Shown here: piece by piece, positions 26,092-34,711 of the stretch | How the letters are laid out: each line of letters opens with the position of its first letter | How positions within the stretch are numbered: position 1 is the stretch's first letter | Virus record (IMG/VR): IMGVR_UViG_3300010149_000043 | Span: 1 to 41,985 of that record | Strand: one strand, 5' to 3' | Origin: a virus | DNA: 41,985 nucleotides | Notes under the pieces: model-generated | Told to the model about the DNA's origin: nothing | Databases searched by the model: none | Seen by the model: the letters and a program-made list of their open reading frames with translations, nothing else | Position numbers and translations under genes: made by a program

Positions 26092-26661
26092 ATGAATTGT
26101 ATATTTATTGTATTTTTATCCTTATTAAGTTTTAATATATTTTGTCAAGATACTATCTTTCGATTTGAAGAAAAACCAATTATTGGAAAAATAGTATTTG
26201 CTGATAATAATATTATATTATACAATAAAAATAATTTTCTTAAAGATATATCAACAGAATTTGTATTTGGATACAAACAAAATAATAAATTATCTATATT
26301 ATATAAAGAAAAAGAACAACCATTTACTACAATACAAATGAATGATTATGTAATGGGTAGAACAAAAGGATATCAAGATCATATTCCAGGAATACCATTT
26401 ACTATAGGATTTTTTAGTTCTTATTTTTATACATATTACAATACTAGAGGTTTAACTAGAAATCCAAAAGTTTCATCACTAGCATTTACTGCAGTTCCAT
26501 CAATTGTATTTACATATGTAAAGCCTAAAGCAAATAAAAAATGGAGTTTAGAAAAAAGAACTGGGTATCGATTATCTAGATCTGAAAAAAATCAAGTTTC
26601 TTCTTGGTGGGGTGCAGCATTAGGAACTACTGTTATATATATTCTTTACTTTTCTAGATAA
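26092..26661 (+). CDS. Exported, Bacteroidota-like membrane-associated protein (moron candidate)
   Basis: 189 residues. A typical signal peptide (MNCIFIVFLSLLSFNIFC) is followed directly by QDTIFRFEEKPIIGKIVF. Bacteroidota genomes contain many small exported proteins that begin '..QDTI..KDGK.I.GKI' and this matches that style. Two more hydrophobic stretches occur, near residues 100-118 (PGIPFTIGFFSSYFY) and 173-187 (WWGAALGTTVIYILY), so the mature protein may be membrane-associated. It lies between tube and gp26-like genes, enclosed by a terminator on the left and promoter-like motifs on both sides, like a cargo gene acquired from a host. Possible roles are superinfection exclusion or envelope modification, neither shown by sequence. 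Confidence 0.75.
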   Translation: MNCIFIVFLSLLSFNIFCQDTIFRFEEKPIIGKIVFADNNIILYNKNNFLKDISTEFVFGYKQNNKLSILYKEKEQPFTTIQMNDYVMGRTKGYQDHIPGIPFTIGFFSSYFYTYYNTRGLTRNPKVSSLAFTAVPSIVFTYVKPKANKKWSLEKRTGYRLSRSEKNQVSSWWGAALGTTVIYILYFSR

Positions 26662-26663
26662 TA

Positions 26664-26678
26664 TATATTTATAATAAA
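26664..26678 (+). promoter_or_regulatory. Late-promoter-like motif before the gp26-like gene
   Basis: TATATTTATAATAAA is an exact consensus copy, with the octamer at 26666-26673, 25 bases before the ATG at 26699. AAAAGGAG serves as ribosome binding site. Confidence 0.57.
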
Positions 26679-26698
26679 GTTATTAAAAGGAGTTTTAT

Positions 26699-27478
26699 AT
26701 GACAAAAGTAACAGATCGTTATGACGATAAAAATTTAATTAATTTAGCAAAACAACAATACGATAAAAAACAAAAATCAAAACTACCAGCTGACATAGTA
26801 AAATTACCATCTGCAGGTAAAATATATCCAGAAGATAGTTTATTAAGACAAGGTAGTGTTGAAATGCGTCATATGACCGCATATGATGAAGATATATTAA
26901 CAAATGCATCATATATAAATGAAGGAGTGGTATTAGATAAACTTTTAGATTCATTGATAACTTCTGACATTGATATCAATGAATTAGCTGTTTTCGATAA
27001 AGAAGCATTGATTGTAAATGCCAGAATTTCAGCATATGGAAGTAAATATCCAATCATAGTTAAAGACCCAAAAACAAAAAATAAAATTGATCGTTCTGTA
27101 GATTTAAATAATTTAAAATTTAAATCGGTTAATTTAGATACAAATGAAGCTGGCGAATGTATATATCATTGTGAAGATGGATCTATAATTCATTATTCAT
27201 ATGCTCCAAAAAAACAAAATATCGAAGTTACAGAATCAAATCGTATTTCATCATTTTTGTTAACATTGATACGTGAAATTAATAAAAAAAGAAATATAGA
27301 AGATATAAAAAAATATATTCAATATGACTTTACATTTCACGAATCTAAAAAGTTTCAAAAACATGTTTTAGATAATATGCCTGGATTGGTAACAGAAATA
27401 GAAGTTGAAGGTGAAGACGGAGGCACCTTTACTGCCGGGTTTCAATTTGGACCAGACCTTTTTTGGCCTAACCTCTAA
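26699..27478 (+). CDS. gp26: Baseplate hub assembly protein (gp26-like), possible tail-assembly chaperone
   Basis: 259 residues. The segment VKLPSAGKIYPEDSLLRQGS, then VEMRHMTAYDEDILTNASYI, then VLDKLLDSLI is the signature of the T4 baseplate protein family that includes gp26 (LPS.G..Y, EM..MTA.EEDIL). T4 gp26 is 208 aa. In gene order this protein stands between the tail tube and the tape measure, the slot used by the G/GT chaperones of lambda and the E/E' pair of P2. Its last 74 bases overlap another ORF in the +1 frame and contain a T6 run (see next entries). The protein ends FGPDLFWPNL if no frameshift occurs. Confidence 0.83.
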   Translation: MTKVTDRYDDKNLINLAKQQYDKKQKSKLPADIVKLPSAGKIYPEDSLLRQGSVEMRHMTAYDEDILTNASYINEGVVLDKLLDSLITSDIDINELAVFDKEALIVNARISAYGSKYPIIVKDPKTKNKIDRSVDLNNLKFKSVNLDTNEAGECIYHCEDGSIIHYSYAPKKQNIEVTESNRISSFLLTLIREINKKRNIEDIKKYIQYDFTFHESKKFQKHVLDNMPGLVTEIEVEGEDGGTFTAGFQFGPDLFWPNL

Positions 27479-27689
27479 AGACAGACCAAAGTTACACTCT
27501 AATCTATTTGATTTATTATGGCTTGGAGAAGGAAAATGGGACTGGGAGACATTATACTATATGCCAGTATATCTCCGATCATTTTATATAAAAAAATTAG
27601 AAAAAATATATAATGATAAAAAGGAAGCTCAACAAAAACAACAATTGGGAAATAAATCGTCTAAACAAATAGAAAAAGGTCCTTTTTAA
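27405..27689 (+). CDS. Overlapping ORF, probably a frameshift extension of the gp26-like protein
   Basis: An open frame, +1 relative to the gp26-like gene, overlaps it by 74 bases and continues for 70 codons beyond its stop. The unique part (DRPKLHSNLFDLLWLGEGKW, then YYMPVYLRSFYIKKLEKIYN) is protein-like: aromatic, helical, and with the 'Y.MP..LR.FY' phrase found in small ORFs after gp26-type genes of other T4-like phages. It has no ATG; only TTG (27405) or GTG (27411) could start it, without a clear ribosome binding site. It is therefore more likely made as a fusion by ribosomal frameshifting, as in tail-assembly chaperones, although weak re-initiation or a homopolymer error in the assembly cannot be excluded. 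Confidence 0.7.
   Translation: MKVKTEAPLLPGFNLDQTFFGLTSKDRPKLHSNLFDLLWLGEGKWDWETLYYMPVYLRSFYIKKLEKIYNDKKEAQQKQQLGNKSSKQIEKGPF
27458..27467 (+). other. Possible +1/-2 frameshift site in the gp26-like overlap
   Basis: In the gp26 frame the codons are CTT TTT TGG, within CCTTTTTTGGCC and 12 bases before its stop. A +1 step, or a -2 slip on the T6 run (27459-27464), joins the frame to the downstream ORF, giving a junction of the type PDLF-GLTSK or PDLFF-GLTSK. No stable stimulatory hairpin was seen after it. Confidence 0.5.
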
Positions 27690-27703
27690 ATATTTATAAA
27701 AAA
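27689..27703 (+). promoter_or_regulatory. Late-promoter-like motif before the tape measure gene
   Basis: AATATTTATAAAAAA has the octamer at 27691-27698, 17 bases before the TTG start. It overlaps the stretch that also holds the AAAGGA ribosome binding site. Confidence 0.42.
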
Positions 27704-27715
27704 GGATATTCAAAG

Positions 27716-29341
27716 TTGTCAATACAAAATCAATTATATAATTTAAAACAATTACCCAAAACATCTCAGATCCCAGACCTAGGTGATGATCCGGTTAATG
27801 CATTAGAAAAAGTAAAACAGGAGCTTCAAAAGTTACAAGATGGATATGAAGATTTAATTCCAGCTGGTGTAGAATTCAACTTATTACTAGAAAAACAAAT
27901 TGCTTTATTACAATTAATCGAAGGAACAACTAAAAATGCTGTTACACGTTTTGATATTTTAGAACAAAGAGCAAAAGGAATAAATGAAGCATTTGATATA
28001 TCAGCTAATAGATCCATAGCATTTGCAAAAAGTATTGATCAAGTTGGAAAATCATTAAATATTAATACCAGGTCTGCAAAAACATATGTAACAGAAATAA
28101 ATAAATTAATACCTGGACTAGGAAGATTAGATAAAGGAAATCAAGGTTACTATAAAAATTTACTTCGAGGTAATGAAATATTACGAGAACGTTTAGGATT
28201 AAGTGCAGATGAAGCATTAGCAGTAAGACGATTATCTAATTTACAAAATACAGAGTTAATACCATCAATTGGAGAATATATTAATACAGCAAAAGCATTA
28301 GATGATGAAGGTATTACTGGAGGATTTCAAACATTTTTTGCAGAAATATCAAATACTAGTACAGACATAATCGCACAATATAGTAAAATGTTACCAGATG
28401 CATTAATGAGAACAACTATTGATGCTAGAAGATTAGGATTAACATTAACTGATTTAAAGAATACTGGCGATAACATGTTGGATATTCAAAAACAAACTCA
28501 AGCATCATATGATTTTCAATTGTTTACCGGCAAAGCTTTAGAAACACAAGAATATAAAAACATTGCAGCTGCATATAATAGAGCAACTCTAGAAGGAGAT
28601 GCTGCAGAACAATTAAAAATAATTGAATCATTAACTAAAGAACATGGCAAGGATCTAAAAACCAATTTAATGGCTCGAGAAGCTGCAGCTGCACTGTTAG
28701 GAATTGATCAAGGAAAATTGTTAGAGATAGTTAATTTACAACAAGAATTATCTGATATTGAAAATGAAAAAGAAGCTAGTTTAACAAAACAACAAAAGAA
28801 AAATCTAGCAATATTAAATACACAACGAACTGCAGATATAATATCAAGAAAAACAGCTCTAGAAGAATCATCTGCAGTTGCTGGTTCACAAGCACAATTT
28901 GACGTTAATGCTGTTACAGCACCCGGAGGTGTTGTAGATCAGATAATAAAAAAATCTTCAGATTTTGTAAATGAAACTGAAGTGGGTAAAATGGTTGTAC
29001 AAGCATTAACTGTAGCAGGAGCATTAAATTTTACCGGTGATACATTAGAATCATTGAAACAAGGATTAAAAGCAGCGGATGCCCAAACACCAGGAAAAGC
29101 TACTGGCGGTCCTGTAGCAATGGGAAAATCTTACATGGTCGGAGAGTTAGGACCAGAATTATTTACACCAACTTCAGCTGGAACGATAACTACAACAAGT
29201 CAATTAGCATCTGCAGGTGGTGGAGGATCAAGAGCAATTGTAGAAGCATTAAAAGGAATGCAATTTAATGTTATAAATAATTTTGATGGAAGTTCTATAC
29301 TAACATCAATTGAATTAGCAGAAGGAAATAGATTAACATAG
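27716..29341 (+). CDS. Tape measure protein (gp29-like)
   Basis: 541 residues, mainly alpha-helical. The C-terminal part contains KATGGPVAMGKSYMVGELGP and then ELFTPTSAGTI, the 'GG.V..G..Y.VGE.GPELF.P...G.I' motif found near the end of many tape measure proteins. Tape measures determine tail length and are ejected before the DNA. The size is close to T4 gp29 (590), so the tail should be of T4-like length. The start is TTG, chosen because AAAGGA lies 9 bases upstream and no ATG occurs early in the frame. It follows the gp26-like pair, as expected of a tape measure. Confidence 0.85.
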   Translation: MSIQNQLYNLKQLPKTSQIPDLGDDPVNALEKVKQELQKLQDGYEDLIPAGVEFNLLLEKQIALLQLIEGTTKNAVTRFDILEQRAKGINEAFDISANRSIAFAKSIDQVGKSLNINTRSAKTYVTEINKLIPGLGRLDKGNQGYYKNLLRGNEILRERLGLSADEALAVRRLSNLQNTELIPSIGEYINTAKALDDEGITGGFQTFFAEISNTSTDIIAQYSKMLPDALMRTTIDARRLGLTLTDLKNTGDNMLDIQKQTQASYDFQLFTGKALETQEYKNIAAAYNRATLEGDAAEQLKIIESLTKEHGKDLKTNLMAREAAAALLGIDQGKLLEIVNLQQELSDIENEKEASLTKQQKKNLAILNTQRTADIISRKTALEESSAVAGSQAQFDVNAVTAPGGVVDQIIKKSSDFVNETEVGKMVVQALTVAGALNFTGDTLESLKQGLKAADAQTPGKATGGPVAMGKSYMVGELGPELFTPTSAGTITTTSQLASAGGGGSRAIVEALKGMQFNVINNFDGSSILTSIELAEGNRLT

Positions 29342-29350
29342 AATTGAGAT

Positions 29351-31507
29351 ATGGCAAATTTTTATGACATAAGCAAACAATACGTACCTAATACGTCTGG
29401 TAATGGATTTATAACTAAATTCAATTTAACCAATGAAAGATATGATCCAACTCTAGAAGTATCGACATCTTTAGAAAAAATTAAACCATATACAATTGAT
29501 TTAAATCAATCAGGTAAAGGAACTCCTAGTGTTTTATATTCTATAGACTTATCACAATCAGGTAAAGGAACTCTTAGTACAGAATATAATGTAGATACAA
29601 ATCAATCCACGAACGGAGCTCCTAGCACAGAATACAATGTAAACACAAATCAATCCACAAACGGAACTCTTAGCACAGAATACAATGTAAACACAAATCA
29701 ATTTTCAAATACAATTCCATTTACACTTTATACTGTAGATACCTCACAAACATCAACTAATATTCCAGCTAATCAAATGAATATTATTGATACAACACAA
29801 TCATCTACTGGCAGACCAAGTATTGTAATGCCAATATTACAAATATTACCTATAGGTACTCTAGTTAACAGACAATATCAACAACCAGCTCAACAAGAAT
29901 CTGCTGAAATAGGACCAACATTCAAAAGTAATGATGGAACAATTACAACTAATTCATTTTTATCAAATAAGAAATATGAAAATAAAACAATCAATTTAAA
30001 TGCATCTCCAGATGATGAACAACGAGCATTAAATGCACGAAATCAATTTAAAGGATTAAATTCAAAAACTGATATTTTAGAAACAACAAGTAATAGATTA
30101 GCCAATAAAATATTGAATGGAGCTACTGCATTATTTGGATTAGATAATATTAATTCATCATATGCCTTAAAAGGAACATTTGAAACATTACCATTTTCAA
30201 AATTACGTCCAGATCCAAATTTAGCACCAGGAGCAACATATCAAGATTTTCGAAGTAGACTACCTGTTTCTTCTAAACGAATGGATGGCGCAGCTGCAGC
30301 ATCTAGGGGCAGTATAAAAGCCGGATCATATTTTTCTGCTACTAGAACATTGCCTGGTGGAGCATATTCTATATTTAATTTGGAAAATACATATGGATTT
30401 CCAATAACCTCTGCAGCTGTTGGAAATGATTTCACAAAAAGATCAGAAGTAGCTACTAGCTGGAATCCTTTAGCTGGTACTGATATAAAAGACGCATTAA
30501 TAAAAGCTAAAAATTTAAAAGATGGAGCAAGTTTTAATCAAAATACAGGAGCATGGGTACGTTCAAAGAATCCATTAGAACTAACAACAAGATTTACAGG
30601 AGACAAAGTTACAGTTATTGACTTTGGAAAAAGATCTAATAGTTCAATATATCAATGGAAACCGGAGGGAGCTTTAGCTGGAGCATTAAATAAAGCTGAA
30701 ATTTTTGGATCAACTATTGGAGAAACATTAGGAGTAGGTAGAACAAGTGATTTAATTAAATTCTTTTTTAACGGCCCTAAATTATATCCTGGATCAACTG
30801 AAGTTGATGATGTTATTGTATTTAGAGCAATTATAAATTCTTTAACTGATTCATTTTCTGCCAATTGGAGTCCTGTACAGTTTATAGGAAGAGCAGATCC
30901 TAACTATACATATCAAGGATTTTCAAGAAATTTTGATATAGGATTTACGGTATATGCTTCAAATCGTGATGAATTAAAACCAATATACAGAAAATTAAAT
31001 TATTTAGCTAGTTATACAGCTCCTGAATATTCAGATGATACATTGGTAATGAAAGCTCCATATTTAAGAATGACCGTAGGTGATTTATTAGTCCAACAAC
31101 CAATTGCAGTATCTAGCGTATTTTATACTTTTCAAGATGCTGAAACAACATGGGAAACAAATATTGAACAAGATCCAACTAATATGGAAGTGCCTAAAAA
31201 GATTGATGTAACTTTATCTGGATTCTTGATTACCGATTATCTACCACAAAAAGGAGGAAGATTCTATACGTTGGCAAAAGAGTTTGATAAAGAAGGACAA
31301 CCTAAACCAGGAAACAATGATTGGTTGAGTGATTCAGTACCAACTGACGCAAAAACATTGTCATTTGATGATTTATCAAGAAGACAGCAAAAACAAGCTG
31401 AAAAGTTGGTTAAAAAAGGAAATAAGTTAAAAAGCAAACAAGAAACAGTTGAAACTATTGGAGTAAAGCAAATAGAGTATAATACGCCTACTCTTAGAAC
31501 TTTATAA
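29351..31507 (+). CDS. Baseplate protein with an N-terminal 16-residue tandem repeat
   Basis: 718 residues. Residues 47-159 are about seven copies of a 16-residue repeat (type Y-N-V-N-T-N-Q-S-T-N-G-T-L-S-T-E). The rest is folded. Near residues 495-600 it has VIVFRAIINSLTDSFSANW, then FSRNFDIGFTVYASNRDELK, then YLRMTVGDLL. The C-terminus is a Lys/Gln-rich helix. It lies between tape measure and the gp53-like gene, where baseplate tube-initiator or wedge proteins (gp48, gp54 in T4) are found. I do not recognise a firm T4 equivalent. A structural baseplate role is inferred from neighbours and size. Confidence 0.75.
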   Translation: MANFYDISKQYVPNTSGNGFITKFNLTNERYDPTLEVSTSLEKIKPYTIDLNQSGKGTPSVLYSIDLSQSGKGTLSTEYNVDTNQSTNGAPSTEYNVNTNQSTNGTLSTEYNVNTNQFSNTIPFTLYTVDTSQTSTNIPANQMNIIDTTQSSTGRPSIVMPILQILPIGTLVNRQYQQPAQQESAEIGPTFKSNDGTITTNSFLSNKKYENKTINLNASPDDEQRALNARNQFKGLNSKTDILETTSNRLANKILNGATALFGLDNINSSYALKGTFETLPFSKLRPDPNLAPGATYQDFRSRLPVSSKRMDGAAAASRGSIKAGSYFSATRTLPGGAYSIFNLENTYGFPITSAAVGNDFTKRSEVATSWNPLAGTDIKDALIKAKNLKDGASFNQNTGAWVRSKNPLELTTRFTGDKVTVIDFGKRSNSSIYQWKPEGALAGALNKAEIFGSTIGETLGVGRTSDLIKFFFNGPKLYPGSTEVDDVIVFRAIINSLTDSFSANWSPVQFIGRADPNYTYQGFSRNFDIGFTVYASNRDELKPIYRKLNYLASYTAPEYSDDTLVMKAPYLRMTVGDLLVQQPIAVSSVFYTFQDAETTWETNIEQDPTNMEVPKKIDVTLSGFLITDYLPQKGGRFYTLAKEFDKEGQPKPGNNDWLSDSVPTDAKTLSFDDLSRRQQKQAEKLVKKGNKLKSKQETVETIGVKQIEYNTPTLRTL
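29489..29827 (+). repeat. 48-bp tandem repeats in a baseplate gene
   Basis: About seven in-frame 48-bp units. The third and fourth (about 29585-29680) are nearly identical at DNA level, with the phrase CAATCCAC(G/A)AACGGA and AGCACAGAATA in both, which shows recent duplication. Outer copies have diverged. Unit consensus at protein level: Y-x-(V/I)-(D/N)-(T/L)-x-Q-(S/T)-x-x-G-x-P/L-S-x-x. Confidence 0.85.
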
Positions 31508-31523
31508 AATATAATTCAAGATT

Positions 31524-31802
31524 ATGAATAGATACGAAAACATACCAATTATAAAAACAAATGCAGGTAAGCGAAGATTTGCTTCTAGCTTTTTACCAAC
31601 AATACCAACATCAGAACAAGATATTTATATAGTTACTACATCAGTTGAACGGTTAGATCATTTAGCTAAACAATTTTATGATGATGAAAATTTATGGTGG
31701 GCAATTGCATTAGTTAATAGTATTGGAAAAGGAACTATATATGTTCCTGTTGAAACAAGATTACGAATACCACCTAAAAGTACTATAGAAGAATTAATAT
31801 AA
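31524..31802 (+). CDS. gp53: Baseplate wedge protein (gp53-like, LysM-type fold)
   Basis: 92 residues. The segment VTTSVERLDHLAKQFYDDEN, then LWWAIALVNSIGKGTIYVPV and RLRIPP has the LysM/P2-gpX pattern used by gp53-type baseplate proteins (YDD...LWW.IA..N.IG...I..G..LRIP). T4 gp53 is 196 aa, so this is a minimal form. In T4 gp53 helps join wedges into the baseplate ring. It lies between two larger baseplate genes, ending nine bases before the next. Confidence 0.82.
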   Translation: MNRYENIPIIKTNAGKRRFASSFLPTIPTSEQDIYIVTTSVERLDHLAKQFYDDENLWWAIALVNSIGKGTIYVPVETRLRIPPKSTIEELI

Positions 31803-31811
31803 AAAAAAGTT

Positions 31812-33992
31812 ATGGCAGGAGATCTTTATTATTCACAAGTTAATTCAAGTTTAAAAAAAGAACTATTAGCAAGATCTGCTACAGGTAAACTAAATAGATC
31901 TCCAGAATCTATAGACTTCATGTTAAACAAGCTAACCAATGTAAAAATATATGCATTTGAAGGAGATACTGTAACAACTGATCCTATAGGCGTATTAGGA
32001 GGCGGACTAGTAACTCAAAATTCAGAAAATGGATATTCATATTTACCTGGTGGCCCATCTGGATACGCAACTAATATTTCTACAAGGCCTGGGCCAGTAA
32101 TCACCGGCGTTACAGTTAATATTGCAGATCAAGGAGAAAAGGGAATAAATACTGCAACTATTAATTTAACAATAATGGATCCATCTCAATTAGTAGAAAT
32201 TGAAGATACATTTTTTAGACCCGGGAGACCATTGAAAATAGAAATAGTACAACCAGATGATGTTATACAAAATACAGAATCTGGAACAGGAGCGTTGTTA
32301 AACAGAGATGAATTATTATATACTACTAAAATATTGCAACAACAATATAAAGGTACTAATCAAGATCTAGACGAATTTCGAAAAATGAATCAACTAATAT
32401 TTACTGGTCTTGTAGATGGATTTAAAGTTGAATATAATGTAGATGCAACGTTAAATGTAACATTAACTACAAGATCGATTTTTGGTATTTATCCAGATGT
32501 ATCATTGTTTATATCAAATCCTCAAATTCCAAATTCTTCTATAGATCAAACTATAACTAAAACGTTTTCTGACACATTAAAAGGAGATATTAATAACGAA
32601 GTAGAAAGATTAAAAAAAGATTATCCAGATGGATTTATTCAACAGTTTCAAATTTTAGATCAAATAAAAAACGAAACTGATCGTGCAATGTTATATGGAC
32701 CTATATATAAATCTAGAGACAATCAAAAATATGGATATACAACAATGATATCTATAGGATTATTAATAGACTTTTTATATAAATATATTTATCTACCAGC
32801 TGTTGATACAAAAGATAATGATTCTCCTATAATTGTTCCAAATATGCAGATTGTATGTGATGATAGATTATGTAAAACAAATTATTATGAAGAACTAGTT
32901 TCAGCAAATCCAAGTAGAATTTTATTATACCAAGGAAATACAGAAGAATCAAAAACAAATGATTATATAAGACAAGCTGGTACTGGAGATGGAATAGAAG
33001 TAACAGAAGGAGGTTTACGAATTGCAGATAGCATAGACGATCTAGGAAACGAAGAAACTATAGCAACAGAAGATTATGTTATTAACTATTATGATGGTAT
33101 TGAAAATATAGGAAATATTCCAGGATTCTATCAAGTATCTGACAAGGATGAAGTAAATCCAACCTCTGAATCAACTAAATATGGATGTTTATCAAGAATA
33201 TTAATTAATGTAGAAACAATTGCAGAACTAGAAAGTAAATTACGAGAACAAACCACCAGGCCATTTACTATTAAAAATTTTATGATTGAAATATCAAATG
33301 AAATTAAAAAACAATTGGGTTATGCAATATTTCCTGGTTTAATTTATCATTCAGAATCACCAAGTACTTTATTGTTTTATGATCAAAATTATTTTGGACC
33401 AGATTTACAAATAGCAGAATTTGAAATACCAGTATTTTCTAGCAAATCTCAAGGTACAGTCGTACGTGATATAAAATTATCATATGATGTGCCAGATAAA
33501 TATAAAAATTTATTATTTGGATTTAGATCACAAGCAGTATCTCCTACTAAAGTTGCTTCATATAATCCATATCTAATATCTAATTCTTCGAAAGCTCGTG
33601 AAGAAGAACAAGAAAAATGGAAGGAAAATCACGAAAAATCATTAACACAATTAGCAGACGCAAAATCAGAATTAACAAAAGACATTTATGATAAATCATA
33701 TATTGATAATTTACAAAATGCATTGGAATTATATGTAAAATATTCTGAACCATCATTACAAGAATCTATAGATCAACAAAAACCTAGATGGTTATATACA
33801 TTAGAATTTACAGTTGACGGTATTAATGGATTTAAATTTGGAGATGTTTTACAATTTAGAGGATTGCCAAAAAAATATAATCAAGATTATGTTTTTATTG
33901 TAGATAAAATAACACATAAAATAGATGCAACTGGTCAATGGACTACTACTTTAAATTGTGGAACTAGAGCAAGAAGCACATCAATAATATAA
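31812..33992 (+). CDS. Baseplate hub protein (gpD/gp27-like)
   Basis: 726 residues. The N-terminal part has VITGVTVNIADQGEKGINTA, ATINLTIMDPSQL and FFRPGRPLKIEI, the beta architecture of hub domains. The C-terminus has DGINGFKFGDVLQF, LPKKYNQDYVFIVDKITHKI and GQWTTTLN, the conserved end of late-control gpD/gp27-type hubs (FGD..QF..LP..Y....F.V..I.H.I...GWT T.L). The middle (about residues 280-560) is a long insertion with a charged helix (EEEQEKWKENHEKSLTQL). No lysozyme domain is seen. The next start overlaps the stop by one base (TAATG). Confidence 0.8.
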   Translation: MAGDLYYSQVNSSLKKELLARSATGKLNRSPESIDFMLNKLTNVKIYAFEGDTVTTDPIGVLGGGLVTQNSENGYSYLPGGPSGYATNISTRPGPVITGVTVNIADQGEKGINTATINLTIMDPSQLVEIEDTFFRPGRPLKIEIVQPDDVIQNTESGTGALLNRDELLYTTKILQQQYKGTNQDLDEFRKMNQLIFTGLVDGFKVEYNVDATLNVTLTTRSIFGIYPDVSLFISNPQIPNSSIDQTITKTFSDTLKGDINNEVERLKKDYPDGFIQQFQILDQIKNETDRAMLYGPIYKSRDNQKYGYTTMISIGLLIDFLYKYIYLPAVDTKDNDSPIIVPNMQIVCDDRLCKTNYYEELVSANPSRILLYQGNTEESKTNDYIRQAGTGDGIEVTEGGLRIADSIDDLGNEETIATEDYVINYYDGIENIGNIPGFYQVSDKDEVNPTSESTKYGCLSRILINVETIAELESKLREQTTRPFTIKNFMIEISNEIKKQLGYAIFPGLIYHSESPSTLLFYDQNYFGPDLQIAEFEIPVFSSKSQGTVVRDIKLSYDVPDKYKNLLFGFRSQAVSPTKVASYNPYLISNSSKAREEEQEKWKENHEKSLTQLADAKSELTKDIYDKSYIDNLQNALELYVKYSEPSLQESIDQQKPRWLYTLEFTVDGINGFKFGDVLQFRGLPKKYNQDYVFIVDKITHKIDATGQWTTTLNCGTRARSTSII

Positions 33993-34669
33993 TGAGAAAA
34001 AAAGAATATTATAACAAAGAAGAAATTGTTGAAAATCAATATACTACTGGTAAAGAGTATATGACTAAAAATCGTGTTGAATATACTGGATTATATCACA
34101 AGTATATTACTGGCGAAGTTTATACATTAGCTACATTTAATGCTAATAAATCAATTCCGCTAATAACTTATCAAGAAGAATCTGCAGATATTAAATTATA
34201 TAAAGCTAACAAATCAAAAATAAAAACTAAATACAATACTCCGAATATATTATATCCATCTCCTACTGCAGATGATATTAAGAAAAAGCGTATGACAAGA
34301 TATGTTTTAAAAAATGTATCTACAAATCAAATTTTTGAAACTAATTTACAAACAGTTAAAAATTATCAAAAAAAGAAAATTGACAATAATTTATATCAAT
34401 TAGAAACAATTGAATGGAAAATCACCGGTCCGTTAAATACCACAACAATAAATGGAATTACTCAAATAGGAGTGATAGAAGAAAATATTGAAACAATACG
34501 TAATAAAACAAAAAAAATGTCAGGATTATTACAATATTTCAAATTATATTCTGAATTTTATACAGACACTACATATGAAATACCAGAAAATATAAATCAA
34601 TCTTTTTCATCTACGCCTATACAAACCACCGCCACTTCAACTCCTACATCAGTATCTACTTCATACTAG
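33992..34669 (+). CDS. Unknown baseplate-associated protein
   Basis: 225 residues, basic, starting on the stop of the hub gene (TAATG). Residues about 25-70 contain KNRVEYTGLYHKYITGEVYT, a phrase like the 'EY.G.YH.H..G..MTG' of small structural proteins of marine T4-like phages. The last 25 residues are Thr/Ser/Pro-rich and disordered. There are no enzyme motifs. Coupling to the hub suggests it is a baseplate component. It is the last gene of the structural region. Confidence 0.72.
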   Translation: MRKKEYYNKEEIVENQYTTGKEYMTKNRVEYTGLYHKYITGEVYTLATFNANKSIPLITYQEESADIKLYKANKSKIKTKYNTPNILYPSPTADDIKKKRMTRYVLKNVSTNQIFETNLQTVKNYQKKKIDNNLYQLETIEWKITGPLNTTTINGITQIGVIEENIETIRNKTKKMSGLLQYFKLYSEFYTDTTYEIPENINQSFSSTPIQTTATSTPTSVSTSY

Positions 34670-34673
34670 AATA

Positions 34674-34690
34674 TTTTGATTTTATCAAAA
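34674..34690 (+). terminator. Weak AT-rich hairpin after the structural module
   Basis: TTTTGAT (34674-34680) and ATCAAAA (34684-34690) form a 7-bp stem with a 3-base loop, in the gap between the last structural gene and the polymerase-like gene. It is weak and not followed by a long T run, so its role as terminator is uncertain. Confidence 0.3.
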
Positions 34691-34711
34691 GATTTATTAT
34701 TATATTAATGT

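Noticed and set aside
27405-27689. T4 gp51 homologue
   Set aside because: T4 gp51 is much longer (249 aa) and I see no clear similarity; an extension of the gp26-like protein fits better.
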